The notes under the pieces were generated by a model that searched no databases, was not told where the DNA came from, and worked only from the letters and a program-made list of their open reading frames with translations. This document shows, piece by piece, positions 7,385 to 16,651 of a stretch of 64,000 nucleotides of DNA. Origin of the DNA: an uncultured Bacteroidota bacterium (GTDB lineage: Bacteria; Bacteroidota; Bacteroidia; Flavobacteriales; Flavobacteriaceae); contig CACPPV010000001.1 of NCBI GenBank assembly GCA_902635895.1, positions 62,001 through 126,000 on the forward strand. The letters run 5' to 3'. The position numbers and the translations under genes were made by a program. Position 1 is the first letter of the stretch; the number at the start of each line of letters is the position of its first letter.

Positions 7385-10105
7385 ATGAAATTTAAATTTT
7401 ATTTATCCAGTTTAGTTTTTTTGCTTGCATCTTTTATGATGGTAAACGCACAAACTAATACTGTAAAAGGAAAAATTACTGATGGTGTTGAAGCTCTTTA
7501 CGGAGTAAATGTAGTCATCCAAGGAACAACAACAGGGGTTATTACAGACGACGACGGTAATTTTACTTTATCTTCTGATCAAGACTTCCCTTGGACTCTT
7601 GAAATTAGTTCTCTTGGGTTTGAAGGACAAACTGTTGTGGCTAATTCGGGTAATCAAGTGATTTCTATATCATTAAATTCAGGTGAAGCTCTAGATGAAG
7701 TAGTTATTTCTGGATCAAGAAAAGCAGAAAAAGCTGTTAATGCTGCATCTTCTATTCAAGTTCTTGGAGCTAAAGCAATTGAAAATAAATCATCTTTCAA
7801 TTCTTTAACATTACTTGATGATATGGTTGGAGTTCAAATTGATAAACATGGAGCGAACAGAACAAGTGTAGCATTAAGAGATAATGTTGATTTATTTACA
7901 ACATCTACATTAGTTATGTTAGATTACAGAACTTTAAATGTAAATGGAATTGGTTTCTTTGATGCAGACGTAAGTAACTTAAGCAACCTTGATTTAGAAA
8001 GAGTTGAAGTTGTATTAGGTCCTGCATCTGCACTTTATGGACCTGGTGTTGGAGCTGGAGTTGTTCACTATTTAAGTAAAGATCCTTTCAAACACCCAGG
8101 GACTTCAATTGAACTCCATACAGGTGGTTTTGAAAAAAATGGAAGCTTTGACATGAATATGTTTAAAATGAACTTTAGACATGCTGTTAGTAATGATGAT
8201 AATACATTTGGTTACAAGTTTAACGTAAAGTATGGTGAAAATGAAGATTTTGATTTAGCAGAATCAGCAAGTTCAAATTTTGTCAATACAATTACAGATG
8301 CAGCAACTGGAAGAGTTGTAAAAACTATTGATGGCTTTATCGAAAGGAATTCGCAAAGAGGTGCTGATGCTACGCTATATTACAGACCTTCAAATGATTT
8401 GTCAATAACAACTGTAGCTGGAATTAATGAAGTGGCTTCTAATATTTTCATCTCTTCAACTGGTGAAACAAGAGCTCAGCAAAGATCAGCATTTATACAA
8501 ACTAGAGTTCAATCAGGAAATTTATTCATGCAATACAATTACACTGACACAGCAAATCCAACTGAGGATAAATATAGAGGTTTTAACTACAGAACTGGTG
8601 TAACATCTGGAGTTGAAAGTAAACAATCTCAATTTCAATTACAATATGAAATAGCACTTGATCAAATTAATACTGGGTTATCCATTGGTGTTGAGCACAT
8701 GAGCTCAAAATTTGATACTTCGACTGCAACATTTGGAAGATTTGAAAATGATGATGACTATAGAATCTATGGAGCTTATTTTTCTGCTAAAACAAAACTA
8801 TCGGATAAGTTAAATTTACAACTTGCTGGTAGATACGATAAATATCCAGAGGTTGGTGAGTCATCCTTTGCTCCTAGAGCTGCACTAGTTTACAATCCTA
8901 ACAACAGACATAACCTTAGGTTGACCTTTAACAAAGCATTCATTGCTCCTTCTGCATTGAATATGTTTGTTGATTTGCCTGTTCAAAAATTGGGACCTGG
9001 TATTAATGTTTGGATTTACGGAAACAAGGAAGCACAAACATTTTCTAATCCATCAACATCTTGGTTTGTTCCAGGATTACCAACTAATGAAGGGATAGGA
9101 ATGCCAGTAGCTACGGCATATGCAGTTGCTACTGCTACTGTAGCTCCTCTTCTTGCTGGAACACCGCTTCAAGCATTTATTCCATTTATAACTTCACAAA
9201 ATACGTTAGCTGGAATAGCTGGTTTAGGAGCTTTTTCTCAAGGAGCAATGCTTGATTTAAATGGTAATGCATTTGGGCCACTAACTGATGGTAGTAAAGC
9301 TGCTCTTGGTGAAGAAACTCACTATGAATTTGGATACAAAGGAATGCTTTCTGATAAAATGACTTTTAGTTTCAATGTATATAACTCAATTAAAGAAAAT
9401 TTTGTTGCAATTGAACAATTAAGTCCACTTGTAGCTTTACCTAATTTAGGTGCCGATTTAGGAGGTGCTGTAAACAGCTATTTTACTAACGCATTTACTC
9501 CTGTATACGGGCCTGTTTTTGGACCTTATTATGCTACACTTCTTTCTAATACATACGCTGCAGTTGGTAACGGTTTAGCAGCAATGGGAGCTATTGGAAC
9601 TGTACAAACTGATCAAGCTCCTGATAATGGAGAAACTAACGTTATGCTTGGTTACAGAAACTATGGAAAAGTTAATTACTGGGGATTTGAAGGTGGATTA
9701 AAATGGAGAGCTAATGATAATTTAACATTATTTACTAATTACTCTACAGTTAGTCAAACAGTATTTGAAAAAGACGATTTAGGATCCTTAACTGAAGTCG
9801 GAGCTTGGCATTTAAACCATTCAAAACATAGAGTTAAGGCAGGTCTTACATATGATAATGGAAGAAAATGGAATTTAGGACTTAGCTATAAGTACGATGG
9901 AGGTTTTGAAGCTAGTATGGGTAGTTTCTACTCTGGAACGGTTGAAAGCAGAAATGTATACGATGCTAATTTAGGATATGACATTAACTCAAAAACTAAA
10001 CTTAGTATGAATATTGTCAACCTTACAGATGAAACGTATAGTTTCCTTCCAAACTTACCACTTCTTGGAAGACAAGTAATGTTCTCATTAAGACGTGACT
10101 TTTAA
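7385..10105 (+). CDS. TonB-dependent outer-membrane receptor with carboxypeptidase-like N-domain
   Basis: 906 residues: signal peptide (about 1-22, ending VNAQ), a CarboxypepD-regulatory-like domain (about 25-108, KGKITDGVEALYGVNVVIQGT), a plug (about 115-235, LDEVVISGSRKAEK to VLGPASALYGPGVGAGVVHY), then a 22-strand type barrel ending in the outer-membrane signature ...MFSLRRDF. It imports a large or hydrophobic ligand using TonB energy. No SusD-type lipoprotein is next to it, so this is not a polysaccharide locus of the usual kind. Two barrel loops (about residues 560-640 and 688-740) are unusually rich in Ala, Leu, Val and Gly rather than polar residues. It is monocistronic with a strong terminator after it and sits inside a lipid-type catabolic region. 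Confidence 0.93.
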   Translation: MKFKFYLSSLVFLLASFMMVNAQTNTVKGKITDGVEALYGVNVVIQGTTTGVITDDDGNFTLSSDQDFPWTLEISSLGFEGQTVVANSGNQVISISLNSGEALDEVVISGSRKAEKAVNAASSIQVLGAKAIENKSSFNSLTLLDDMVGVQIDKHGANRTSVALRDNVDLFTTSTLVMLDYRTLNVNGIGFFDADVSNLSNLDLERVEVVLGPASALYGPGVGAGVVHYLSKDPFKHPGTSIELHTGGFEKNGSFDMNMFKMNFRHAVSNDDNTFGYKFNVKYGENEDFDLAESASSNFVNTITDAATGRVVKTIDGFIERNSQRGADATLYYRPSNDLSITTVAGINEVASNIFISSTGETRAQQRSAFIQTRVQSGNLFMQYNYTDTANPTEDKYRGFNYRTGVTSGVESKQSQFQLQYEIALDQINTGLSIGVEHMSSKFDTSTATFGRFENDDDYRIYGAYFSAKTKLSDKLNLQLAGRYDKYPEVGESSFAPRAALVYNPNNRHNLRLTFNKAFIAPSALNMFVDLPVQKLGPGINVWIYGNKEAQTFSNPSTSWFVPGLPTNEGIGMPVATAYAVATATVAPLLAGTPLQAFIPFITSQNTLAGIAGLGAFSQGAMLDLNGNAFGPLTDGSKAALGEETHYEFGYKGMLSDKMTFSFNVYNSIKENFVAIEQLSPLVALPNLGADLGGAVNSYFTNAFTPVYGPVFGPYYATLLSNTYAAVGNGLAAMGAIGTVQTDQAPDNGETNVMLGYRNYGKVNYWGFEGGLKWRANDNLTLFTNYSTVSQTVFEKDDLGSLTEVGAWHLNHSKHRVKAGLTYDNGRKWNLGLSYKYDGGFEASMGSFYSGTVESRNVYDANLGYDINSKTKLSMNIVNLTDETYSFLPNLPLLGRQVMFSLRRDF

Positions 10106-10126
10106 GAACTAAAAGATTAAATATTT

Positions 10127-10160
10127 AAAAAAAGAGTAATAGAAATATTACTCTTTTTTT
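10127..10160 (+). terminator. Rho-independent terminator after the TonB receptor gene
   Basis: AAAAAAAGAGTAATA, loop GAAA, TATTACTCTTTTTTT. The stem is perfect and the T tract is strong. It stands 21 bp after the receptor stop codon. Confidence 0.9.
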
Positions 10161-10185
10161 ATTTCATCAATTAAAAAACATTTTA

Positions 10186-11646
10186 TTGAAAAATTCAGAA
10201 AATCAATTTTTAGATGTAATTATACTGGGAGCTGGTATTTCTGGCATTGGAGCAGCATGTCACATGAGTAGAAATTGTCCTAATAAATCGTTTTTGATTT
10301 TAGAGGGAAGAAATAATCTTGGGGGGACATGGGACTTGTTTAAATATCCAGGCATTAGATCAGACTCTGACATGCACACATTTTCTTACAAGTTTAACCC
10401 GTGGACAAATGAAAACACAATTTCTGATGGAAAAACAATTTTAAAATACTTAAATGAAACTTCTTCAAAATTTGATTTAGATAAAAAGATAAAATACAAT
10501 CATTGGGTTAACGAAATTTGTTGGAACTCAACAAAAAACGAATGGACAGTTGTTGGAATTGATAGACATAAAAACAAAAGCATAAAGTATAATTGCAGAT
10601 TCTTAATGTCTTGTACTGGATATTATGATTATGAAAGTGGTTACACACCAAAATTTAAGGGTATTGAAAATTACAGGGGAAATTTTATTCATCCTCAAAA
10701 ATGGACAGAAGACATTGACTATTCAAATAAAAATGTGATTGTGATTGGTAGTGGAGCAACTGCTATAACTCTAATCCCATCATTATCTAAAAAAGCAAAA
10801 CACGTCACAATGCTTCAAAGATCCCCAACTTATTTGATGAACCTTCCTAAAAAAGACAAATTCATAAATTTTCTTTTTCGTTTTATTCCTTCAAAAATTG
10901 CACATACGATTTCTAGGTGGAAATATATTTTAAGACAAATTTATTTTTATCAAATTTCAAAACGTAGACCTACAGAGGTAAAAGCTTTTATTAAGAACGA
11001 AATAAAACAAGTTCTGCCTAAGGATTTTGATATTGAAACTCATTTTAATCCAAAATACAATCCGTGGGATGAGAGAGTTTGTGTGGTAGTTGATAATGAT
11101 TTATTTGATTGCATAAGACAAGAAAAATGTTCTGTAATCACAGATCAAATAAAATGTTTTAAAGAAGACAGTATTCTTCTTGAATCCGGAAAAGAATTAA
11201 AAGCTGATCTTGTGATCTCAGCAACTGGACTTAATTTAAAATTCATGGGTGGAATTAAAATTAAAATTGATGATAAAACCATTGACACATCAAAATTAGT
11301 AAGCTACAAGGGAATGATGTTACAAAAAATTCCAAACACAACAATAGTATTTGGATATACAAATTCTTCTTGGACTTTAAAAATTGATTTGGTTTGTGAA
11401 TATTTTTGTAGAATTATAAACCACATGGACAAAAATAATTTTAAGTCATTTGTGACTGAAATAAATGACAAGAATTTAGAAACAGAACCTAGTATAGGAT
11501 TAAATTCAGGTTATGTAAGAAGAGCTTCAAAAATTCTTCCAAAACAAGGAAAAAAATATCCATGGAAATTAAATCAAAATTACATCAAGGATATGTTTCT
11601 ACTAAGATTTAAAAAAATTGAAGATGGATACATCAATTTCAAATGA
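10186..11646 (+). CDS. FAD-dependent Baeyer-Villiger-type monooxygenase (EthA-like)
   Basis: 486 residues, close to EthA in length. It has the FAD motif GAGISG (15-20), the EthA-type stretch NLGGTWDLFKYPGIRSDSDM (about 44-63), the second dinucleotide motif VIGSGATA (about 187) and a Baeyer-Villiger fingerprint YRGNFIHPQKW (163-173; Tyr in place of the usual Phe). It would insert oxygen next to a ketone, or oxidise a heteroatom, using NADPH and O2. The TTG start is supported because the FAD motif begins only 15 residues later and no ATG lies between it and the upstream terminator. A role in opening a ring ketone or cutting a side chain of the cluster substrate is an inference. Confidence 0.9.
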   Translation: MKNSENQFLDVIILGAGISGIGAACHMSRNCPNKSFLILEGRNNLGGTWDLFKYPGIRSDSDMHTFSYKFNPWTNENTISDGKTILKYLNETSSKFDLDKKIKYNHWVNEICWNSTKNEWTVVGIDRHKNKSIKYNCRFLMSCTGYYDYESGYTPKFKGIENYRGNFIHPQKWTEDIDYSNKNVIVIGSGATAITLIPSLSKKAKHVTMLQRSPTYLMNLPKKDKFINFLFRFIPSKIAHTISRWKYILRQIYFYQISKRRPTEVKAFIKNEIKQVLPKDFDIETHFNPKYNPWDERVCVVVDNDLFDCIRQEKCSVITDQIKCFKEDSILLESGKELKADLVISATGLNLKFMGGIKIKIDDKTIDTSKLVSYKGMMLQKIPNTTIVFGYTNSSWTLKIDLVCEYFCRIINHMDKNNFKSFVTEINDKNLETEPSIGLNSGYVRRASKILPKQGKKYPWKLNQNYIKDMFLLRFKKIEDGYINFK

Positions 11647-11651
11647 ATTAA

Positions 11652-11669
11652 ATAGTATATTTATACTAA
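11652..11669. promoter_or_regulatory. TetR-type operator, copy 2
   Basis: ATAGTAT-ATTT-ATACTAA has one mismatch to TTAGTAT-N4-ATACTAA. It ends 13 bp before the ATG of the flavoprotein gene at 11683, a position where a bound repressor would block transcription. Confidence 0.65.
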
Positions 11670-11682
11670 ACATAATATTAAG

Positions 11683-12660
11683 ATGAGTAAACCTAAATTT
11701 ATAAATGAACTAAGTATTCCAGCTGTGGCAGCTCCAATGTTTTTAATTTCTGGACCAGAGCTTGTAATAGAATGCTGTAAAAATGGAATAGTTGGAACTT
11801 TTCCAGCTTTAAATCAACGAACATCTGAAGGCTTTGAAGAATGGTTAATTCAGATCAAAAGTGAACTAGATGAGTTTGAAAAAGAAACAGGAAAAAAAGC
11901 AGCTCCTTTTGGTGTAAATTTAATTGTACACAATACCAATCCAAGAGTTCAAGCCGATTTAATGTTGTGCGTTAAACATAAGGTTCCTATTATAATAACA
12001 TCACTTGGAGCAGTGAGTCAACTGGTTGATGCTGTTCATTCTTATGGAGGTTTAGTTTTTCATGATGTCATCAAAAAAAGACACGCAGAAAAGGCAGCAG
12101 AAGCTGGAGTTGACGGTTTGATTTTAGTTGCTGCTGGAGCTGGAGGACATGGTGGAACTCTTAATCCTATCCCATTTATCTCTGAAGTCAAGAAGTTTTT
12201 TAATAAAACAATATTACTTTCGGGTTGTATTTCTAACGGTCGAGACATAGCGTCAGCAAAACAAATGGGTGCTGATTTAGCGTACATGGGAACCAGGTTT
12301 ATAAACACCAAAGAAAGTAAAGCTGACGATGAATATAAGGAGATGATTATTAATTCAAAAGCTGAGGATATTGTATACACTGCCGCAGTTTCTGGAGTTA
12401 ACGCTAATTTTTTAAGACCAAGTCTAGAATCTATGGGAATTACGGAAGAAATGTGGGGAAATTCTAAAAAAATTGATTTTGGGAGTGAGTTGGATGCAGC
12501 AAAAGCTGAAGCTAAGGCATGGAAAACAATATGGTCCGCAGGTCAAGGTGTAACAACAATTGAAAACGATCTTTCCGTAAAAGATTTAGCTGAATCATTG
12601 AAAGAAGAATTTATATCTTCAATCAATGAACAGAAAAATCTTTTGGACACTTATAATTGA
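11683..12660 (+). CDS. Nitronate monooxygenase / 2-nitropropane dioxygenase family flavoprotein (His present)
   Basis: 325 residues forming a TIM-barrel FMN protein. N-terminal IPAVAAPMFLISGPELV, the active-site loop AAGAGGHGGTL with the His used by nitronate monooxygenases, and the FMN phosphate loop GCISNGRDIASAKQMGADLA followed by YMGTRFINTKES. Members oxidise nitronates, but related enzymes act as flavin reductases on CoA intermediates (IpdC in steroid ring degradation). It has its own operator and overlaps the convergent acetoacetyl-CoA synthetase gene by 10 bp. A second, divergent family member is at 27127. Confidence 0.87.
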   Translation: MSKPKFINELSIPAVAAPMFLISGPELVIECCKNGIVGTFPALNQRTSEGFEEWLIQIKSELDEFEKETGKKAAPFGVNLIVHNTNPRVQADLMLCVKHKVPIIITSLGAVSQLVDAVHSYGGLVFHDVIKKRHAEKAAEAGVDGLILVAAGAGGHGGTLNPIPFISEVKKFFNKTILLSGCISNGRDIASAKQMGADLAYMGTRFINTKESKADDEYKEMIINSKAEDIVYTAAVSGVNANFLRPSLESMGITEEMWGNSKKIDFGSELDAAKAEAKAWKTIWSAGQGVTTIENDLSVKDLAESLKEEFISSINEQKNLLDTYN

Positions 12661-14513
12661 TTTTTGTAAAACTCTAAAAACCAATCTATAGACTCTGGAT
12701 TTTTTAAAGAATCTTTACTAACAGAATCTTTGTGATCTAAACCAGACAATATCTTCTTGATAGGAACTTCAACTTTTTTACCACTTATTGTGTAAGGGAT
12801 GTCAGGAGTTTGATAGATTAAATCTGGAACGTGCCTTGGAGAGCATTTCTGTCTAATTGTAGCTCTTAATCCATCCTTTTTAATTAACATGTTGGATTTA
12901 ACAAACAAAATTAAACTGTTTTTATCTGAGTTATCTAAATGTATAATTAAACTATCTTCAACGTAACTTAAGTCTTTAATTGCGCTGTAAATCTCAGAAG
13001 TACCTATTCTAACTCCAGATCTGTTTAGGGTTGAATCAGATCTTCCATGAACTATAATACCACCACTTGATGTCTCCGTTACCCAATCTCCATGACTCCA
13101 TACTTTATTAAATTTAGAAAAATAACTCTTTTTGTATTTTTCTTGATTTTTATCATTCCAAAAACACAACGGCATGGATATAAAAGGTTTTGACAAAACC
13201 AATTCACCCATTTTATTTTTAATTTCTTTACCATTATCATCCCACACTTCAATGGGTGCTCCAAGCATCTTACACTGAATTTCTCCAGGAATGACTTTAT
13301 CATTTGGATTTCCACCAATAAATGCTGTGCAAACATCAGTGCCACCACTCAAAGAAATAATGTGTGATTTAGGAAAAATTTTACTTAGTCCAATATTGGT
13401 TTCTTTAAATAAAGGAGAACCTGTTGAGCCAACAGTTTTAATGAATGAAAAATCATCAGAAATAAGTTCTTTTGGAGGAACAGACAATTGGGTTTGATAA
13501 AAAACTGCTCCATGTCCAAAATGATTAATTTTTGATTTTTTTGCAAATCTCCATAAAACACCACTGTCAGGATATACTGGAGAACCGTTGTAAATACACA
13601 AAGTTGAACCAAGTAAAAGACTACTTAAAGCGTAATTCCACATCATCCAACCTGTTGTAGAATACCAGAAATAAGAATCTGAAGAATCGACGTTTTGGTG
13701 AATAGCTAAAGCTTTGAAATGTTCTAAAATCATTCCTCCTGTTCTATGAACAATTGCTTTGGGTTTACCGGTTGTTCCAGAGGAAAACAATATCCAAATT
13801 GGATGATTAAATTCGACCGAAGTAAAATTCAAATTATTTTTTTTTGAATCGTTTAAAAAAGTTGATTTGGAACATAAATCTAAAGATGACGTGATAGAAT
13901 CAATAGAATTTTTAAGTTTTGTGACTTTTGATTCCAAACTATAATTTTTTCCACCGTAAATGTAATCTGAATGATAAAATAAAAATTTTGGTTGGATTTG
14001 ATTAAATCTATCGAATACAGAATCGTACCCAAAATCTGGTGAGCATGAGGACCAAATGGCCCCAATTGAATTTGCAGCAAGGAAAGCAGCTACAGTCTCT
14101 GGCGTGTTTGAACAATATCCAACTACCCTATCACCTACTCCAACATTATTTTTGACTAGTATATTTTGAAATTCTAAAGTTTTATTTTTTAAAGAATTCC
14201 AAGAAATCTCTATGTAAGTTCCACTTTCGTCTTGATATTTTATAGCAGGAGAGGTTAACTTATCGTTCTTAAAAACATTTTTGGAATAGCTAATTTCTGA
14301 ATTGACAAACCAACTTGAATTGATAAAATTTTTATTGAATTTATAAATTATTTCTGGGGGGGTTTCAAATTCAACTTCAAAAAAGTTTACTATCGATACC
14401 CAGAAATCAGACATTTCATTAATGCTCCATTTATGAAGTTCCTGATAAGAGTCAAAAACTAAATTATGCTTTAATTTTAAATAGTCTACATATCTAGTTA
14501 AAATCGTTTTCAA
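12651..14513 (-). CDS. Acetoacetyl-CoA synthetase
   Basis: A 620-residue adenylate-forming ligase. It has the acetoacetyl-CoA synthetase features SSGTTGKPKAIVHRTGG, STTGWMMWNYALSSLLLG and SPVYPD, then GGTDVCTAFIGG and the C-terminal SDSTLNRSGVRIGTSEIY with a PYTISGKKVEVPIKKI ending. It converts acetoacetate to acetoacetyl-CoA. The TTG start gives the expected N terminus (LHKWSINEMSDFWVSIVNFF); no ATG fits better. It lies 10 bp downstream of the small membrane protein gene and is probably co-transcribed with it. With the HMG-CoA lyase at 44617 it would recycle the acetoacetate released by leucine- or terpenoid-type breakdown. Confidence 0.92.
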   Translation of the reverse strand: MKTILTRYVDYLKLKHNLVFDSYQELHKWSINEMSDFWVSIVNFFEVEFETPPEIIYKFNKNFINSSWFVNSEISYSKNVFKNDKLTSPAIKYQDESGTYIEISWNSLKNKTLEFQNILVKNNVGVGDRVVGYCSNTPETVAAFLAANSIGAIWSSCSPDFGYDSVFDRFNQIQPKFLFYHSDYIYGGKNYSLESKVTKLKNSIDSITSSLDLCSKSTFLNDSKKNNLNFTSVEFNHPIWILFSSGTTGKPKAIVHRTGGMILEHFKALAIHQNVDSSDSYFWYSTTGWMMWNYALSSLLLGSTLCIYNGSPVYPDSGVLWRFAKKSKINHFGHGAVFYQTQLSVPPKELISDDFSFIKTVGSTGSPLFKETNIGLSKIFPKSHIISLSGGTDVCTAFIGGNPNDKVIPGEIQCKMLGAPIEVWDDNGKEIKNKMGELVLSKPFISMPLCFWNDKNQEKYKKSYFSKFNKVWSHGDWVTETSSGGIIVHGRSDSTLNRSGVRIGTSEIYSAIKDLSYVEDSLIIHLDNSDKNSLILFVKSNMLIKKDGLRATIRQKCSPRHVPDLIYQTPDIPYTISGKKVEVPIKKILSGLDHKDSVSKDSLKNPESIDWFLEFYKNQL

Positions 14514-14523
14514 ACCTTAAAAA

Positions 14524-14877
14524 CTAATAACTGATTAAAAAATAAAGAGTTAAAATAAAAAATAAGCCATGAAGTAAGGCTATTTTTAAGTCTCTAGTTT
14601 GCTTTGAATAAAATGAAATTACAACAGAAAGTGAAACCAAAAAGTGAAACACTCCAAATACAATTAAAAAAGGTTTGTGCAAAACTGTGTTATCAAAATC
14701 TAAGACAACCAAAAGGGCAAAAACTGCAATGCTAACAGCAGCTGCACCGTACATTCTTGCTGATGTGATTAGTGAATTACTAGCGTTTTTATAAGCTTGC
14801 ATTAGCTTTGGATTAATCAATAAAATTGATCCTACAAGGAGCTCTAAAATCCCAGTTACAAGTATAAATATTTTCAT
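14524..14877 (-). CDS. Small four-helix membrane protein, related to the N-domain of the sulfatase fusion
   Basis: 117 residues with four predicted helices (about 3-22, 40-60, 68-90, 97-116). I do not recognise a function. The RMYGAAAVSIAVFALL and LHKPFLIVFGVFHFLV stretches match the pattern of the first 115 residues of the protein at 21285 (KMYGVAAFSLGLYALF, LHNPFLIIFSIFNFGV), so this is a free-standing copy of that membrane module. It is divergent from the hydroxylase gene, and the shared 69-bp gap holds a degenerate operator. It heads the transcript that includes acetoacetyl-CoA synthetase. Confidence 0.8.
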   Translation of the reverse strand: MKIFILVTGILELLVGSILLINPKLMQAYKNASNSLITSARMYGAAAVSIAVFALLVVLDFDNTVLHKPFLIVFGVFHFLVSLSVVISFYSKQTRDLKIALLHGLFFILTLYFLISY

Positions 14878-14919
14878 AATTATTAAGTTGTTATTACTTA
14901 TAAGTTAATTAAAATCTAA

Positions 14920-14937
14920 TTAGTATTAATTTACTAC
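14920..14937. promoter_or_regulatory. TetR-type operator, copy 3 (degenerate right half)
   Basis: TTAGTAT-TAAT-TTACTAC. The left half is perfect and the right half has two changes. It sits in the divergent gap, 8 bp before the ATG at 14946 and 42 bp from the ATG at 14877, so it could act on both directions. Confidence 0.55.
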
Positions 14938-14945
14938 TTTTATAG

Positions 14946-15830
14946 ATGATGGATCAAGAAACTATCAGCAAATTAATTCCAGTTGCTGCTCTTTTAGTTT
15001 TAGGAGGGCTTGAAGCCATTGGTGGACTGTATTTTCATGACAAACGTTCTAAAAATGACATTACCATAGAACTGGTTTGCTTAACTGTTCTTCCTACATT
15101 AATACAACCTGCAATTTTAGCTTTTGTGCTATTTACAATGGATTCTTGGTTTTTTTCTTATGAAGATTTGTTTATTAATTCTCATTTTTTATGGCATGTG
15201 TTGGCTTTTCTAATATTAGATGATTTAACTCAATACCTATGGCATAGATTCTCACATGAAAATCCTTTTATGTGGAAACTCCACAGGCCTCATCATGTGG
15301 TTGAAGAAATGGGTGTTTTAGTAACTTACAGAAACGCTTTCATGTATTATGCTTTTATGCCCGGTTTATGGTTTACAGGTATTCTTATTTTTTTAGGAAT
15401 GACTGAAGTTTATCTTTACTACTTACCTATTAAAATGACTGTCATAATAGCTGCTCATAGTGAAACAAAATGGGACAGATTTTTATATAAATACAAAGTT
15501 CTCCATCCTTTAGCTTGGATCATTGAAAGAACCATTTCAACTCCAAGTACTCATTATGCACATCATGGTTTGACTTCCGAAGATGGAGTTTCAAATCCTA
15601 ACGGTAATTATGGAAATCTTCTTTTTTTCTGGGATATTTTGTTTGGAACTGCTAAAATCACTAGAAAATATCCAACCAAGTTTGGAGCTTGGAATAAGAT
15701 GAAAGAGCCTTGGTATGTTCAATTAATGTTCCCTATTTTAAAATCCAAAGACTCCAGAAGTGAACTTAGTTCCATAAAAACAAACATGGATTATGATCCT
15801 TCTAAGGATTACAAGGACTTCGATAGTTGA
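14946..15830 (+). CDS. Sterol desaturase / fatty acid hydroxylase superfamily membrane di-iron protein
   Basis: 294 residues with several N-terminal membrane helices. It has the three histidine clusters of the superfamily: HRFSH (HX3H), HRPHH (HX2HH) and HYAHH (HX2HH), which bind two irons. It would hydroxylate or desaturate a lipid, sterol or carotenoid-like substrate with O2. It is the first gene of a five-gene operon under operator copy 3, with the next start 3 bp after its stop. The AHSETKWDRF stretch and Trp/His-rich loops are typical. The exact reaction cannot be assigned. Confidence 0.88.
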   Translation: MMDQETISKLIPVAALLVLGGLEAIGGLYFHDKRSKNDITIELVCLTVLPTLIQPAILAFVLFTMDSWFFSYEDLFINSHFLWHVLAFLILDDLTQYLWHRFSHENPFMWKLHRPHHVVEEMGVLVTYRNAFMYYAFMPGLWFTGILIFLGMTEVYLYYLPIKMTVIIAAHSETKWDRFLYKYKVLHPLAWIIERTISTPSTHYAHHGLTSEDGVSNPNGNYGNLLFFWDILFGTAKITRKYPTKFGAWNKMKEPWYVQLMFPILKSKDSRSELSSIKTNMDYDPSKDYKDFDS

Positions 15831-15833
15831 TAT

Positions 15834-16649
15834 ATGAAAAACTTAAATGATAAAGTTGTAGTCATTACAGGTGCTGGTTCTGGAATTGGGAGATCTTTAG
15901 CTTTAAAAATGTACAAACTTGGAGCAAAACTAGCTTTAAACGATCTCAAAAAAAATGCTTTGGATGAAACTTTATCAATGTTCGATAATCCTGAAAATAT
16001 ATACACCGAAACCTTTGATGTCTCTGTCAAAAAAGATTTTGATCTATTTGCAAAAAATGTGATCAACCATTTCAAAAAAGTGGATGTATTAATTAATAAT
16101 GCTGGCATCACTGTTGGAAGTTATTCTGTGTCTGAAACATCAATTGAAAAGTATGAGAAAGTCATAGGTATTAATTTATGGGGAATGATTTACGGAACAC
16201 TATGTTTTCTTCCAGAGTTAAGAAAACAAACGGAATCAAGTATAGTAAACATTTCTAGTGTTTGGGGATTGCTTGGTTCACCCTTTCAATCCGCTTACAG
16301 TGTATCTAAATTTGGGATAAGAGGTTTCAGTGAAGCATTGGCAGCAGAAGAATTTTGTATTAATTCTGGAGTTGTTGTCACAAGTGTTCATCCTGGTGGA
16401 ATCAAAACTAATATTGTTAGAAATATTGAGGGACAAACCCTTACCGAGAATCAATTAAAAAAATTAGATGCTCATTTTCCAACCACAGCCGATAAAACCG
16501 CAAATAAAATAATTGAAGGTATAACTAAAAAGAAAACAAGAATTGTAATAGGCCCTGATGCTAAACTAATGTATAGATTAACCAGATTTTCTAATAGAAT
16601 TACTATGAAATTCATAGTCAACTGGGCAAAAAAAATGATGAAAATATAG
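15834..16649 (+). CDS. Short-chain dehydrogenase/reductase
   Basis: 271 residues. Cofactor motif TGAGSGIG (about 11-18), NNAG, the catalytic Ser in NISSVWG and YSVSK as the YxxxK pair. The C-terminal extension (about 230-271) is basic and partly hydrophobic, suggesting membrane contact. It interconverts an alcohol and a ketone with NAD(P)H. It stands between the hydroxylase and the metallo-hydrolase in one operon, so oxidation of the newly made alcohol to a ketone for the Baeyer-Villiger enzyme is a reasonable inference. Confidence 0.9.
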   Translation: MKNLNDKVVVITGAGSGIGRSLALKMYKLGAKLALNDLKKNALDETLSMFDNPENIYTETFDVSVKKDFDLFAKNVINHFKKVDVLINNAGITVGSYSVSETSIEKYEKVIGINLWGMIYGTLCFLPELRKQTESSIVNISSVWGLLGSPFQSAYSVSKFGIRGFSEALAAEEFCINSGVVVTSVHPGGIKTNIVRNIEGQTLTENQLKKLDAHFPTTADKTANKIIEGITKKKTRIVIGPDAKLMYRLTRFSNRITMKFIVNWAKKMMKI

Positions 16650-16651
16650 CA

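Noticed and set aside
7385-10105. Polysaccharide utilisation locus (SusC/SusD type)
   Set aside because: There is no SusD-like lipoprotein and no glycoside hydrolase, lyase or two-component/anti-sigma regulator next to the TonB receptor.
12060-12380. 106-residue minus-strand ORF inside the flavoprotein gene, and similar overlapping ORFs (1473, 5032, 13291, 15809, 26112, 35149, 41376, 56077 and others)
   Set aside because: They lie opposite well-supported genes, show no family motifs and have the low-complexity composition of shadow frames.
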